From positions 86,183 through 150,182 of the forward strand of contig NZ_FOVH01000022.1 of the NCBI RefSeq assembly GCF_900115095.1: a stretch of DNA of 64,000 bases, in the 5' to 3' direction. Both the position numbers and the translations under genes were made by a program. The notes under the pieces are model-generated. The model did not search any database. It was not told the DNA's origin and saw nothing but the letters and a program-made list of their open reading frames with translations. The stretch is from Actinomadura madurae. Its GTDB lineage: Bacteria > Actinomycetota > Actinomycetes > Streptosporangiales > Streptosporangiaceae. Shown here piece by piece: positions 49,586-57,907 of this stretch (positions are counted from its first letter, which is position 1; each line of letters begins with the position of its first letter).

Positions 49586-51876
49586 CACTCACCGCCGGGG
49601 CCCGGCGGCGGCTGGGGCCTCGCGTCGGCCCGGCCGCGGAGCCAGCCGCTCTGCATCCTCGACAGCAGGCGCCCGGCCGCCTCCGGCGCCCGGTCGACCG
49701 GCGGCCGGTCGTCCGGCTCCGCGCCGGGCGGCTCCTCCGGTTCCTCCCGGAGTTGAGGGGCGAGGCTCTGCTGCCGCCGTCGCCTGGGCAGCGCGGGCTC
49801 GCCCCCGGCGGCCGGCCCGTCCCCGGCCTCGCTCCGGCCGCTCTCCAGGGCGGGCCGCCCGGAGGCGGAGGGCCCCGCCTGGACGGCGGGCGCCCGCGGG
49901 GGCCCGTGCCCGACCGCGTCCGCGGCGCGGGACACGGCGACCAGCGCCCGGTGCTCGCCGGAGCCGCCGCCCGGCTCCCCCGCGTCCGGCGGCTCCACGA
50001 CCAGCGCGTGCGGGATGAGGACGATCGCGATGACCCCGCCGTAGGACGAGGGCCGCAGCGTCACCGTGATGCCGTGCCGCGCGGCGAGCCGCGCCACGAC
50101 GAACAGGCCCAGCCGCACCGAGTCGTCGAAGTCGAGCTCGGGGTCGGTGGCGAGCAGGCCGTTCAGCCGCTCCAGCTCCTCGCGGGAGAGCCCGAGCCCG
50201 CGGTCCTCGACCTCGATCGCGAACCCGTGTGCGGCCTCGCCGCCCGTCACCCTGATCCGGGTGGTGGGCGGGGAGAACACGGCGGCGTTCTCGATCAGCT
50301 CGGCGAGCAGGTGGATGGTGTCGGCGACGGCGCGGCCGGACAGCGCGGTCCGCCCCATCGGCACGACCTCGACCCGGGTGAAGTCCGCGACCTCCGACGC
50401 CGCCGCGCGCGCCACGTCCATCAGCCGGACCGGGTGGCGCCAGCTCCGGCCGGACGGCCGCCCGGACAGGATGACCAGCCCCTCGGCGTGCCGCCGCATC
50501 CGGGTCGCCAGGTGGTCGAGCTCGAAGAGGGCGGCCAGCGCGTCGGGGTCCTCGGTGTCGCGCTCCATGCCTTCGAGCAGGCCGAGCAGCCGCTGCAGCA
50601 GGGACTGGTTCCGCCGGGCGAGGGTGACGAAGACGTCGTTGAGGCGCTTGTGCGCGGCCGCCTCGCCCGTCGTCGCCCGGACGACGGCGCGGCGCGCCTC
50701 GGTGAACGCCGCGTCGATCCTGCCGATCTCGGTGACGGCGAACTCCGGCCGCGGCTCGTTCTCCTCGTCGGAGACGTCCTCCCCGCGGCGGGCCCGCTCG
50801 GTGATCTCCGGTATCCGGTCCCGGGTGAAGGCGGCGACCTCGCCGGCGATGTCGCGGCTCTCCCGGACGAGCCGGTGCCCGGTCCGCACCGCGACGACGA
50901 TCGCGATCACCACGGCGAGGAGTCCGAGGCCCCCGGCGAGCGTGAGCCGGAGCAGCACCGCGTCCGCCTGCTGCGCGGCCCGCGCGGCGGTGGCGGTGCG
51001 GATCCGCGAGGAGAGCCCGGCCAGCTGCGCGTTCACCGACTCCGTCGAGGTGTGCCAGGCCCCCACGTCGACCGGCGGGCGGTCGTCGGTCGGACCGGAC
51101 TGGACGAGCCGGGTCTCCAGCCGGCGGAACAGCGTGAACTCGGGCCCGGCGATGATCGCCTCGTAGCGCCGGCGGTCGGCGTCCGCCAGGGCCCCGGCCG
51201 AGTCGCCGTAGAGGAACTCGCGCGTCCCGGACAGCTCCACCAGCCGCCGGTGCTCGTCCTCGGTCAGCCGGCCCGCGGCCAGCGCGCCGGTGATGAGCGC
51301 GTCCTCGCGCGTCAGGTTCTCCCTCGCTCGCTCCAGGGTGCCGAGGACGCGGGTGTCGCGGACGATGCGCTCGTCGGAGGAGCGGGTCTCGTCGTAGATC
51401 TCCGCCGCGAGGTCGATGAAGGCGGTGTAGCGGCCGAGGGCCTGCGCGCGGTTGATCAGCCGCCGGTCGACCGAGTCGCGGACCGATTCCAGCTCGCCCA
51501 GGGAGGCGGCCAGATCCACCATCCGCCGCCGGGTCTCCGGCCGGGCCGCGCCGCGGACGGAGGGGTCGGCCGCCGACCGGCGGAACTCCGCCCTGGCCCG
51601 GTCCGTCATGGCCCGCTGGGCGTCGAACCCGGATCGGCCGATCGTGGAGTCGTCGCCGAGGTAGGACAGCGACATGCGCCGCTCGTCCTGCAGCGCGCCG
51701 ATCATCGCGTCGGTCGGCCGGATGACCTTGTCGGTGAAGGTCTGGGACCGCGTCCGCCGCAGGGTGTCGCCGAGCGTGGTGCCCGCGGCGAACCCCCACA
51801 GCACGACCAGCGCGGTGATCGGCGGGACGAGCAGGATGACGATCCTGGTCCTGACCGATCGTGCTCGCCGGGTCAT
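49585..51876 (-). CDS. Nitrate/nitrite-sensing-type sensor histidine kinase (CvnA-like)
   Basis: The 763-residue protein has a short N-terminal basic stretch, one helix (IVILLVPPITALVVLWGFAAG), a large extracytoplasmic region with NIT-type repeated helices, a second helix near residue 305 (LRLTLAGGLGLLAVVIAIVVAV) and a linker. A HATPase domain follows (LAELIENAAVFSPPTTRIRVTG, EVEDRGLGLSREEL, LGLFVVARLAARHGITVTLRPS). No canonical H-box is obvious, as in conservon sensors. The C-terminal 150 residues are disordered, rich in Pro and Ala. The ATG at 51876 is preceded by GGAGG. It heads an operon with a DUF742 protein and a binding protein. Confidence 0.85.
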   Translation of the reverse strand: MTRRARSVRTRIVILLVPPITALVVLWGFAAGTTLGDTLRRTRSQTFTDKVIRPTDAMIGALQDERRMSLSYLGDDSTIGRSGFDAQRAMTDRARAEFRRSAADPSVRGAARPETRRRMVDLAASLGELESVRDSVDRRLINRAQALGRYTAFIDLAAEIYDETRSSDERIVRDTRVLGTLERARENLTREDALITGALAAGRLTEDEHRRLVELSGTREFLYGDSAGALADADRRRYEAIIAGPEFTLFRRLETRLVQSGPTDDRPPVDVGAWHTSTESVNAQLAGLSSRIRTATAARAAQQADAVLLRLTLAGGLGLLAVVIAIVVAVRTGHRLVRESRDIAGEVAAFTRDRIPEITERARRGEDVSDEENEPRPEFAVTEIGRIDAAFTEARRAVVRATTGEAAAHKRLNDVFVTLARRNQSLLQRLLGLLEGMERDTEDPDALAALFELDHLATRMRRHAEGLVILSGRPSGRSWRHPVRLMDVARAAASEVADFTRVEVVPMGRTALSGRAVADTIHLLAELIENAAVFSPPTTRIRVTGGEAAHGFAIEVEDRGLGLSREELERLNGLLATDPELDFDDSVRLGLFVVARLAARHGITVTLRPSSYGGVIAIVLIPHALVVEPPDAGEPGGGSGEHRALVAVSRAADAVGHGPPRAPAVQAGPSASGRPALESGRSEAGDGPAAGGEPALPRRRRQQSLAPQLREEPEEPPGAEPDDRPPVDRAPEAAGRLLSRMQSGWLRGRADARPQPPPGPGGE

Positions 51877-52132
51877 CACGCCTCCACGTTGCCGGCGCCG
51901 TCCCTCGTCCACGGCGATCCGTGCGCCGCCACTGTGACACAGATCACCGTGGCGTGGCGCCGAACGTAGCGCACCTTCCGACGAAACACTCGTCTAATTT
52001 GTCTCACTAGCGCAGATTGTTGCCTTTGCGTTATTCAGGCGACTGGGCAGGTCAATGGCACAATCCGGCCATTGGCTCACCGGCCGGACAGGTGCCGCAA
52101 CCGCGGCGAGTACCACCTCCGGGCCGCGCTCC

Positions 52133-53803
52133 CTAGCCTCCGGGCTCGTTCCGCCCCACCGCCGGCCGGCTTCCCTCGAGCTTCGGATGGTGCAGGTCGA
52201 AGGCGGGACGCTCGGAGCGGATCTGCGGGACCGAGGTGAAGTTGTGCCTCGGGGGCGGGCTGGACGTCGCCCATTCCAGGGAATTGCCGTATCCCCACGG
52301 GTCGTCGGCCTCCACCGGGGCGGTGTGGCGCGCCGTCCGGTACACGTTGTACATGAAGAACAGCGTGGAGACGCCGAGCAGGAACGCCCCCGCGCTGGAG
52401 ACCCGGTTGAGCGTGACGAACTCGGCCGGATAGTCGGCGTACCGGCGCGGCATCCCTTCCGCGCCGAGCCAGTGCTGGACGAGGAACGTCGTGTGGAAGC
52501 CGATGAACAGCGTCCAGAAATGGACCTTGCCCCAGCCCTCGTGGAGCAGCCTCCCGGTCATCTTCGGCCACCAGAAGTAGAAGCCGGCGAACATCGCGAA
52601 GACGACCGTCCCGAAGACCACGTAGTGGAAGTGCGCGACCACGAAGTAGGAGTCGTGGACGTGGAAGTCCAGCGGCGGCGAGGCCAGGATGACGCCGGTC
52701 AGCCCGCCGAACAGGAACGTCACGAGGAAGCCGATGGAGAACAGCATCGGCGTCTCGAAGGTGAGGTTGCCCCGCCACATCGTCCCGACCCAGTTGAAGA
52801 ACTTCACCCCGGTCGGCACCGCGATGAGGAACGACATGAAGGAGAAGAACGGCAGCAGGACCCGGCCGGTCGCGAACATGTGGTGCGCCCACACCGCCAT
52901 CGACAGGCCCGCGATCACCATGGTGGCGCCGACCATTCCGAAGTAGCCGAAGAGCGGCTTGCGGCTGAAGACGGGAATGACCTCGGTGACGATGCCGAAG
53001 AACGGCAGCGCGATGATGTAGACCTCGGGATGGCCGAAGAACCAGAACAGGTGCTGCCACAGCAGCGCTCCCCCGGTGGCCGCGTCGTAGATGTGCGCGC
53101 CGAGCCGGCGGTCGGCCTCCAGCGCGAGCAGCGCGGCGGCGAGGACGGGGAACGCCATCAGCACGAGCAGGCTCGTCAGGAACACGTTCCAGGTGAAGAT
53201 CGGCATCCGGAACATCGTCATGCCCGGGGCGCGCATCCCGATGACCGTGGTGATGAAGTTGACGCCGCCGAGGATCGTCCCGAAGCCCGACAGCACCAGA
53301 CCCATGATCCACATGTCGCCGCCGACGCCCGGGGTGCGCACCGCGCTGCTCAGCGGCGTGTACCCCGTCCAGCCGAAGCTCGCGGCGCCGCCCGGGGAGA
53401 CGAACGAGGCGAACAGGATCAGCCCGCCGAACAGGAACAGCCAGTAGCTCAGCATGTTCATCCGCGGGAACGCCACGTCCGGCGCCCCGATCTGCAGCGG
53501 CATGACCACGTTGGCGAACCCGACGAACAGCGGGGTCGCGAACATCAGCAGCATGATCGTGCCGTGCATGGTGAACATCTGGTTGTACTGCTCGTTGCTG
53601 ACCAGCTGAAGGCCCGGCTCGGCCAGCTCACCGCGGATCACCATGGCCATCAGGCCGGCCAGGAGGAAGAACGCGAACGACGTGATCAGGTAGAGGTACC
53701 CGATCACCTTGTGGTCGGTGGTGGTCAGCCAGGACACGAACACCGAGCCCCGGGGCCGCCGCTCGGGAGCGGCCTCGGGGAGCTGACGGCCGAGAAGGAC
53801 CAT
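52133..53803 (-). CDS. ctaD: Cytochrome c oxidase subunit I
   Basis: The 556-residue protein is the heme-copper catalytic subunit. It has twelve hydrophobic helices, the low-spin heme ligand in MHGTIMLL, the Cu_B and cross-linked pair GHPEVYI, the Cu_B His pair in WAHHMF, and the heme ligands in AHFHYV. It uses reduced cytochrome c and oxygen and pumps protons. Neighbouring cta genes (subunits II and III, heme O synthase) are absent, so this is a stand-alone copy that may be alternative to a ctaCDEF set elsewhere. The ATG at 53803 is preceded by GGGAGC. Confidence 0.96.
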   Translation of the reverse strand: MVLLGRQLPEAAPERRPRGSVFVSWLTTTDHKVIGYLYLITSFAFFLLAGLMAMVIRGELAEPGLQLVSNEQYNQMFTMHGTIMLLMFATPLFVGFANVVMPLQIGAPDVAFPRMNMLSYWLFLFGGLILFASFVSPGGAASFGWTGYTPLSSAVRTPGVGGDMWIMGLVLSGFGTILGGVNFITTVIGMRAPGMTMFRMPIFTWNVFLTSLLVLMAFPVLAAALLALEADRRLGAHIYDAATGGALLWQHLFWFFGHPEVYIIALPFFGIVTEVIPVFSRKPLFGYFGMVGATMVIAGLSMAVWAHHMFATGRVLLPFFSFMSFLIAVPTGVKFFNWVGTMWRGNLTFETPMLFSIGFLVTFLFGGLTGVILASPPLDFHVHDSYFVVAHFHYVVFGTVVFAMFAGFYFWWPKMTGRLLHEGWGKVHFWTLFIGFHTTFLVQHWLGAEGMPRRYADYPAEFVTLNRVSSAGAFLLGVSTLFFMYNVYRTARHTAPVEADDPWGYGNSLEWATSSPPPRHNFTSVPQIRSERPAFDLHHPKLEGSRPAVGRNEPGG

Positions 53804-53896
53804 GCCGGGCTCCCTGCAGACGGGCGATGTCCCCACTATTCGCCCTGGCCACCTGGCACGCAAGAGACGCCCGGAGAGCGCGCCTAGGCTGGAGGG

Positions 53897-54388
53897 GTGG
53901 AGCGCATTCTGGTCAGCTCATGCCTCGTGGGACGGCCCGTCCGCTACGACGGGAAGGCCAAGCCGGTGGGCGGCGGCCTCGTCGAACGGTGGCGCGCCGA
54001 AGGGCGTCTCGTCCCGTTCTGCCCGGAGGTGTCGGGCGGCCTGGGCGTGCCGCGCCCGCCCGCGGAGATCGTCGGCGGCGCCGGCGGCGACGTCCTCGAC
54101 GGGACGGCCCGGATCCGCACCGGCACCGGCGAGGACGTGACCGAGGAGTTCCTGCGCGGCGCCCGGCTGGCCCTGGACGCGGCGCGGCGGTCCGGCGCAC
54201 GCGTCGCGCTGCTCAAGGAGGGCAGCCCGTCCTGCGGCGGCCACCGCATCTACGACGGCACCTTCACGGGCTCTCCGGTGCCCGGCACCGGCGTGACGAC
54301 CGCGCTGCTGCGCCGCTCGGGCGTCCACGTCTTCAGCGAGGACGAACTGGACGACCTCGCGGCTCTCCTGACGTCCCTGGAGGCGTGA
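53897..54388 (+). CDS. DUF523-family protein
   Basis: The 163-residue protein has LVSSCLVGRPVRYDGK, VPFCPEVSGGLGVPRPPAEI and LLKEGSPSCGGHRIYDG, the usual DUF523 pattern with conserved Cys residues that may bind metal or act in redox chemistry. Its role is unknown. The GTG at 53897 follows TAGGCT (53885-53890) closely, suggesting a leaderless transcript. Its final 56 bases overlap the convergent XRE regulator gene. Confidence 0.88.
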   Translation: MERILVSSCLVGRPVRYDGKAKPVGGGLVERWRAEGRLVPFCPEVSGGLGVPRPPAEIVGGAGGDVLDGTARIRTGTGEDVTEEFLRGARLALDAARRSGARVALLKEGSPSCGGHRIYDGTFTGSPVPGTGVTTALLRRSGVHVFSEDELDDLAALLTSLEA

Positions 54389-55283
54389 CCGCACCCGAGG
54401 CGGCCGGGCGCGAGGCGTCCGGCCGTGGCGCCTTCTCGGCGGCGAGGTGCACGAGGAGGCGCAGCGCCTCCGCCGACGGGGAGCCCGGGTCGGCGGTGAA
54501 CGCCGCCATGCGCTGCCCCTCGTCGTTCGACAGCTCCATCATCTCGTTGTTCAGCGTCATCGCCCCCACCAGCGGGTGCCGGAACTCGCGCGTGCACCGG
54601 ACGGCGCAGTCCTGCACGGGATGCGCGGCCCACAGCGCCGCGAACTCGGGGCTGTGCACGGTGAGCTCACCGATCAGGCCGGTCAGCTCCGGGTCGTCCG
54701 GATAGCGGGCGGCGCACCGCCGCACGTCCGCGACCGTGTCCCGCGCCTTGGTCCGCCAGTCGGCGTACAGCTCGCGCGTGTGCGGATCCAGGAAGACGAG
54801 GCGGGCGATGTTGGGCCGGTCATGGACGTCCTCCGGGGCCTCGAAGGGCAGATGCCCGGCGAGCAGCGCGTGCGCTGCACGGTTCCAGGCCAGCACGTCG
54901 TAGCGGCGGCCCAGGATCAGCGCGGGAGCGTCGCCGAACGCGTCCACGAGCAGCCGGACCGCGGGGCGCAGCCGCTCGGGTCGCGGACGCCGCCGGACCT
55001 TCGCCTTCTGGCCTGCCAGGCTCCGCAGGTGCTCCTGCTCGGTCTCGTCCAGCCGGAGCACCCGGGCGAGCGCGTCGAGGACGGCATCGGAGGCGTTCTG
55101 GCTCTGCCCCTGTTCGAGCCGCGCGTAGTACCCGGCGCTGACGCCCGCGAGCTGCGCCAGTTCCTCACGGCGCAGCCCGGGGACGCGCCGCCGCCCGCCG
55201 TAATCGGGTAGCCCAAGCTCCGCCGGCCGCAGCCGCGCGCGCCGCGTCCGGAGGAACTGGCCTAGTTCGGAGTTCTGCGGCAT
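54333..55283 (-). CDS. XRE-family regulator with MmyB-type ligand domain
   Basis: The 316-residue protein begins with SELGQFLRTRRARLRPAELGLP and a HTH_3-type helix-turn-helix (RVPGLRREELAQLAGVSAGYYARLEQG, residues about 32-58). An MmyB-like PAS-fold ligand domain follows (ILGRRYDVLAWNRAAHALLAG, VFLDPHTRELYADW). MmyB proteins are activators or repressors binding lipids in Streptomyces. It is divergent from the MFS transporter, and a palindrome lies at 55321-55333. The last 20 codons are Pro-rich and overlap the DUF523 gene on the opposite strand. Starts at 55283 and 55296 are possible. Confidence 0.86.
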   Translation of the reverse strand: MPQNSELGQFLRTRRARLRPAELGLPDYGGRRRVPGLRREELAQLAGVSAGYYARLEQGQSQNASDAVLDALARVLRLDETEQEHLRSLAGQKAKVRRRPRPERLRPAVRLLVDAFGDAPALILGRRYDVLAWNRAAHALLAGHLPFEAPEDVHDRPNIARLVFLDPHTRELYADWRTKARDTVADVRRCAARYPDDPELTGLIGELTVHSPEFAALWAAHPVQDCAVRCTREFRHPLVGAMTLNNEMMELSNDEGQRMAAFTADPGSPSAEALRLLVHLAAEKAPRPDASRPAASGAVTPPGTSGEPRGRPVRPR

Positions 55284-55320
55284 GCCGTCCAGCATGCCTC
55301 CCGATTCCCGTTCCTGCCTG

Positions 55321-55333
55321 CACCTGCCAGGTG
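55321..55333. promoter_or_regulatory. CACCTG palindrome between the XRE and MFS genes (putative operator)
   Basis: CACCTGCCAGGTG is a perfect six-base inverted repeat with a single central base. With its flanks it can be extended to CTGCACCTGCCAGGTGTAG. It lies 38 bases upstream of the XRE start and 68 bases upstream of the MFS start. Confidence 0.62.
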
Positions 55334-55401
55334 TAGGCACCGCGGGGATGACCCCAGCAGAGGCCTGGGTAACGCCCGCCGCCCGCTCCACCCTGGAGCC
55401 C

Positions 55402-56835
55402 GTGACCGAGACGAGACACCCGCATACCCGAGAGACGAGCCGGCTGGGCGGCCGAGGATCGCTGATCCTGATCACCCTCTGCGGCGCCACCTTCATGAAC
55501 GGACTGGACTTCTCGATCGTGACCGTGGCGCTGCCGGAGATCGGACGCGACCTCGGCTTCGCGAACGCCGGTTCCCTGCAATGGGTCGCGACGGCCTGCC
55601 TGCTGCCGACCGCGAGCCTGCTGCCGCTGTTCGGCCGCGTCGCCGACATCGTCGGCCGCCGCCGCCTCTTCACCCTCGGGGTCGCCCTGTTCAGCGCGTT
55701 CTCGCTCATCGCCGGGCTGGCGACCGGCCCGGCGATGCTGATCTGCGGCCGCGTGGGGCAGGGCACCGCCGCCGCGATGATCGCGCCGACCGCGATCGCG
55801 CTGATGACGACCGTCTTCCCCGAAGGCCCGCAGCGCACCCGGGCCCTCGGTGTCAACGGCGCCGTGCTGTCGCTGGGCTTCGTCCTCGGCACCCTCGGCG
55901 GAGGCATGATCACCAGCGGCCTGAACTGGCGCTGGACCATGCTGTTCCTGGTCGCCGTCGGCGCGCTGGTGCTGCTCAGCGCGGCCACCGTCCTCCCCCG
56001 GGCCGACACGCGCGTCCCGGCCCGGCTCGACGTCCCCGGCGCCGCCCTCGCGAGCGTCGGCCTGTTCGCCCTGGTCTACGGCATCTCGACCGGCGCCGGC
56101 GCCGGATGGGCAGGCCCGCCCACGGTGGCCTCCCTCGCCCTGGCCGTGCTGTCTCTCACCGCGTTCCTCCTGGTGGAGCGGTGGCACCCGGCCCCGCTGA
56201 TCCCGCTCGGCCTGCTGAACAAGCCGACCGTGAAGTGGAGCGGCCTCCTCGGCTTCGTCACGTTCGGCATGTGCGGCGGCACGACCGTTCTGCTGAGCCT
56301 CTACATGCAGGACGTCCTGGGCTACTCACCCCTCGCCACCGGCGCGGCCTACCTCGCCGAAGGCGCCACGGCACTGATCGCCGGTGCACTCGCCGCCAGG
56401 CTGATCGCCTCGCTCGGCTCGGCGCGCGTCATGGGACTCGGTCTGACCGTGCAGGGGCTCAGCACGGGCGCGATGGTGCTGCTCCCCGCGCAGGACGGCC
56501 TGGCCGTCCTCCTGCCGGCGTCCGGTGCCATGGGATTCGGGCACGTCCTGACGGTGGTCGGCTTCATCACCGCCATGACGTCCGGTCTGCGGGACCACGA
56601 GCAGGGCACCGCGGGCGGCCTGTCCCAGCTCCCGCAGTTCCTCGGCGGCATCGGCACCGCCGGCCTGGCCGCCGTCGTCACCGCCCGCGCGGACGCCCTG
56701 GCCCCCACGACGAGCCCGGCCCTGGCCACCCTCGGCGGCCTGCACGCGGCGACCCTCACGGCCGGGATGATCTGCCTCGCCGGCGCCGCCCTCGCGGTCC
56801 GTTTTCTCCGCCATCCTGCTGTCGACGCGGGCTGA
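55402..56835 (+). CDS. MFS transporter, DHA2-type
   Basis: The 477-residue protein has an opening helix ending in FMNGLDFSIVTVALPEIGRDL (motif D region), the motif-A loop FGRVADIVGRRRLF, GRVGQGTAAAMIAPTAIAL and about fourteen hydrophobic segments. It probably exports drugs or small organic molecules using the proton gradient. I chose the GTG at 55402 because upstream codons lack coding character and cross the regulator palindrome. The ribosome site (GGAG) is close. It is likely controlled by the divergent XRE regulator. Confidence 0.87.
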   Translation: MTETRHPHTRETSRLGGRGSLILITLCGATFMNGLDFSIVTVALPEIGRDLGFANAGSLQWVATACLLPTASLLPLFGRVADIVGRRRLFTLGVALFSAFSLIAGLATGPAMLICGRVGQGTAAAMIAPTAIALMTTVFPEGPQRTRALGVNGAVLSLGFVLGTLGGGMITSGLNWRWTMLFLVAVGALVLLSAATVLPRADTRVPARLDVPGAALASVGLFALVYGISTGAGAGWAGPPTVASLALAVLSLTAFLLVERWHPAPLIPLGLLNKPTVKWSGLLGFVTFGMCGGTTVLLSLYMQDVLGYSPLATGAAYLAEGATALIAGALAARLIASLGSARVMGLGLTVQGLSTGAMVLLPAQDGLAVLLPASGAMGFGHVLTVVGFITAMTSGLRDHEQGTAGGLSQLPQFLGGIGTAGLAAVVTARADALAPTTSPALATLGGLHAATLTAGMICLAGAALAVRFLRHPAVDAG

Positions 56836-56896
56836 CCCTGGAGGCGTGAACCTGACGGCCTTCTCCGCCGACTGTGAGGGGGACGGGAGGTCGAGG

Positions 56897-57421
56897 ATGG
56901 ACGATGAACTGCTGGTGGTCCGCTGCCAGCTCGGGGAGCCAGAGGCGTTCGCCGAGCTGGTGGGCCGATGGCACGTCCCGGTGTGGACGTTCGTCCGGCG
57001 GATGCTGGACGCCGAGCGGGCGGACGACGTGGCCCAGGAGATCTGGGTCGCCGTCCTGCGGGGGCTGCCCCGGCTGGGCAATCCGGGCCGGTTCCGACCC
57101 TGGCTCTTCACCATCGCCAGGCGGGCCGTTCTGGACAGGCTCCGCCACGAGTACACGACCGCCGAGAGGCCGGGCGAGGCCGAAGAACCACCGTCCGAAG
57201 ACCTCGCCGAGCAGGTCGTGGACCGGACCGAACTGGTCGCGGCCCTAGCGGACCTGCCGATCCTCGAACGGGAGATCCTCATCCTGTTCTACCTGGAGGA
57301 CCTCTCGATCGCGGAATGCGCCCAGATCTGCGCGGTCCCCGCCGGCACGGTCAAGTCGCGCCTGCACCGTGCGCGACGCCGGTTGCGCGAGCACCTGATC
57401 GAGAAGGGATATCGGCCATGA
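56897..57421 (+). CDS. ECF-type RNA polymerase sigma factor
   Basis: The 174-residue protein has region 2 (FVRRMLDAERADDVAQEIWVAVLRGL, FRPWLFTIARRAVLDRLR) and region 4 (LPILEREILILFYLEDLSIAECAQICAVPAGTVKSRLHRARRRLRE), the standard small sigma-70 layout for extracytoplasmic signals. Promoters with GGAAC/CGTC-type elements were not searched for. GGGAGG at 56885-56890 fixes the ATG. The next gene starts inside its stop codon and encodes a membrane protein, an arrangement common for a sigma/anti-sigma pair. Confidence 0.93.
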   Translation: MDDELLVVRCQLGEPEAFAELVGRWHVPVWTFVRRMLDAERADDVAQEIWVAVLRGLPRLGNPGRFRPWLFTIARRAVLDRLRHEYTTAERPGEAEEPPSEDLAEQVVDRTELVAALADLPILEREILILFYLEDLSIAECAQICAVPAGTVKSRLHRARRRLREHLIEKGYRP

Positions 57422-57897
57422 ACGACGAACCGCGCACGTCCGCGGAGGAGATGCTGGAGCGGCTGACCCCAATGCTGTCGCGCAGGCGACGGCTGCGCGG
57501 TGTCGCGGCACTGCTGTCCGGCCTGGCCGGGACGGTCTTCGTCACGGTCCTGTGGGCCACCGAGCCGGGGCCGCTCCCCGACCGCACTCGCCTGTCCTTC
57601 GCACTGCTCATCCTGGTGTGCCTGGCCTGGACGGGCCACGGGATCTGGTCGGCCACCCGGCGTGCCCCGCTGTTCGCCCTGGACCGGGTGATCGGCGCCT
57701 GGCTGGGTCTGGCCGCCGCGCTTCTGACCACCACCGTCACGGTCACGCTCGCCGCCGTCCGGGACCGGGGTCTCGTCCTCGCCCTGGCGGTGAACGCGGT
57801 CCTCGTCACCGCGGCAGTCCTGATCGCCTTCCGGGCGCACAGGCGCCGCTCGACCCTGCTGCGCCGGAAGGCGGAACTCACCGACGCCGGCGGATGA
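57418..57897 (+). CDS. Small four-helix membrane protein coupled to the ECF sigma factor
   Basis: The 159-residue protein starts with ATGA overlapping the sigma gene stop. After a hydrophilic first 30 residues (EEMLERLTPMLSRRRRLRG) it has four hydrophobic helices and a basic end. No zinc-binding anti-sigma motif is present, so any anti-sigma role would have to come from the N-terminal region. It could equally be a membrane protein whose synthesis is simply tied to the sigma factor. Convergent with the next gene. Confidence 0.78.
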   Translation: MNDEPRTSAEEMLERLTPMLSRRRRLRGVAALLSGLAGTVFVTVLWATEPGPLPDRTRLSFALLILVCLAWTGHGIWSATRRAPLFALDRVIGAWLGLAAALLTTTVTVTLAAVRDRGLVLALAVNAVLVTAAVLIAFRAHRRRSTLLRRKAELTDAGG

Positions 57898-57907
57898 GGT
57901 CCCGGTC

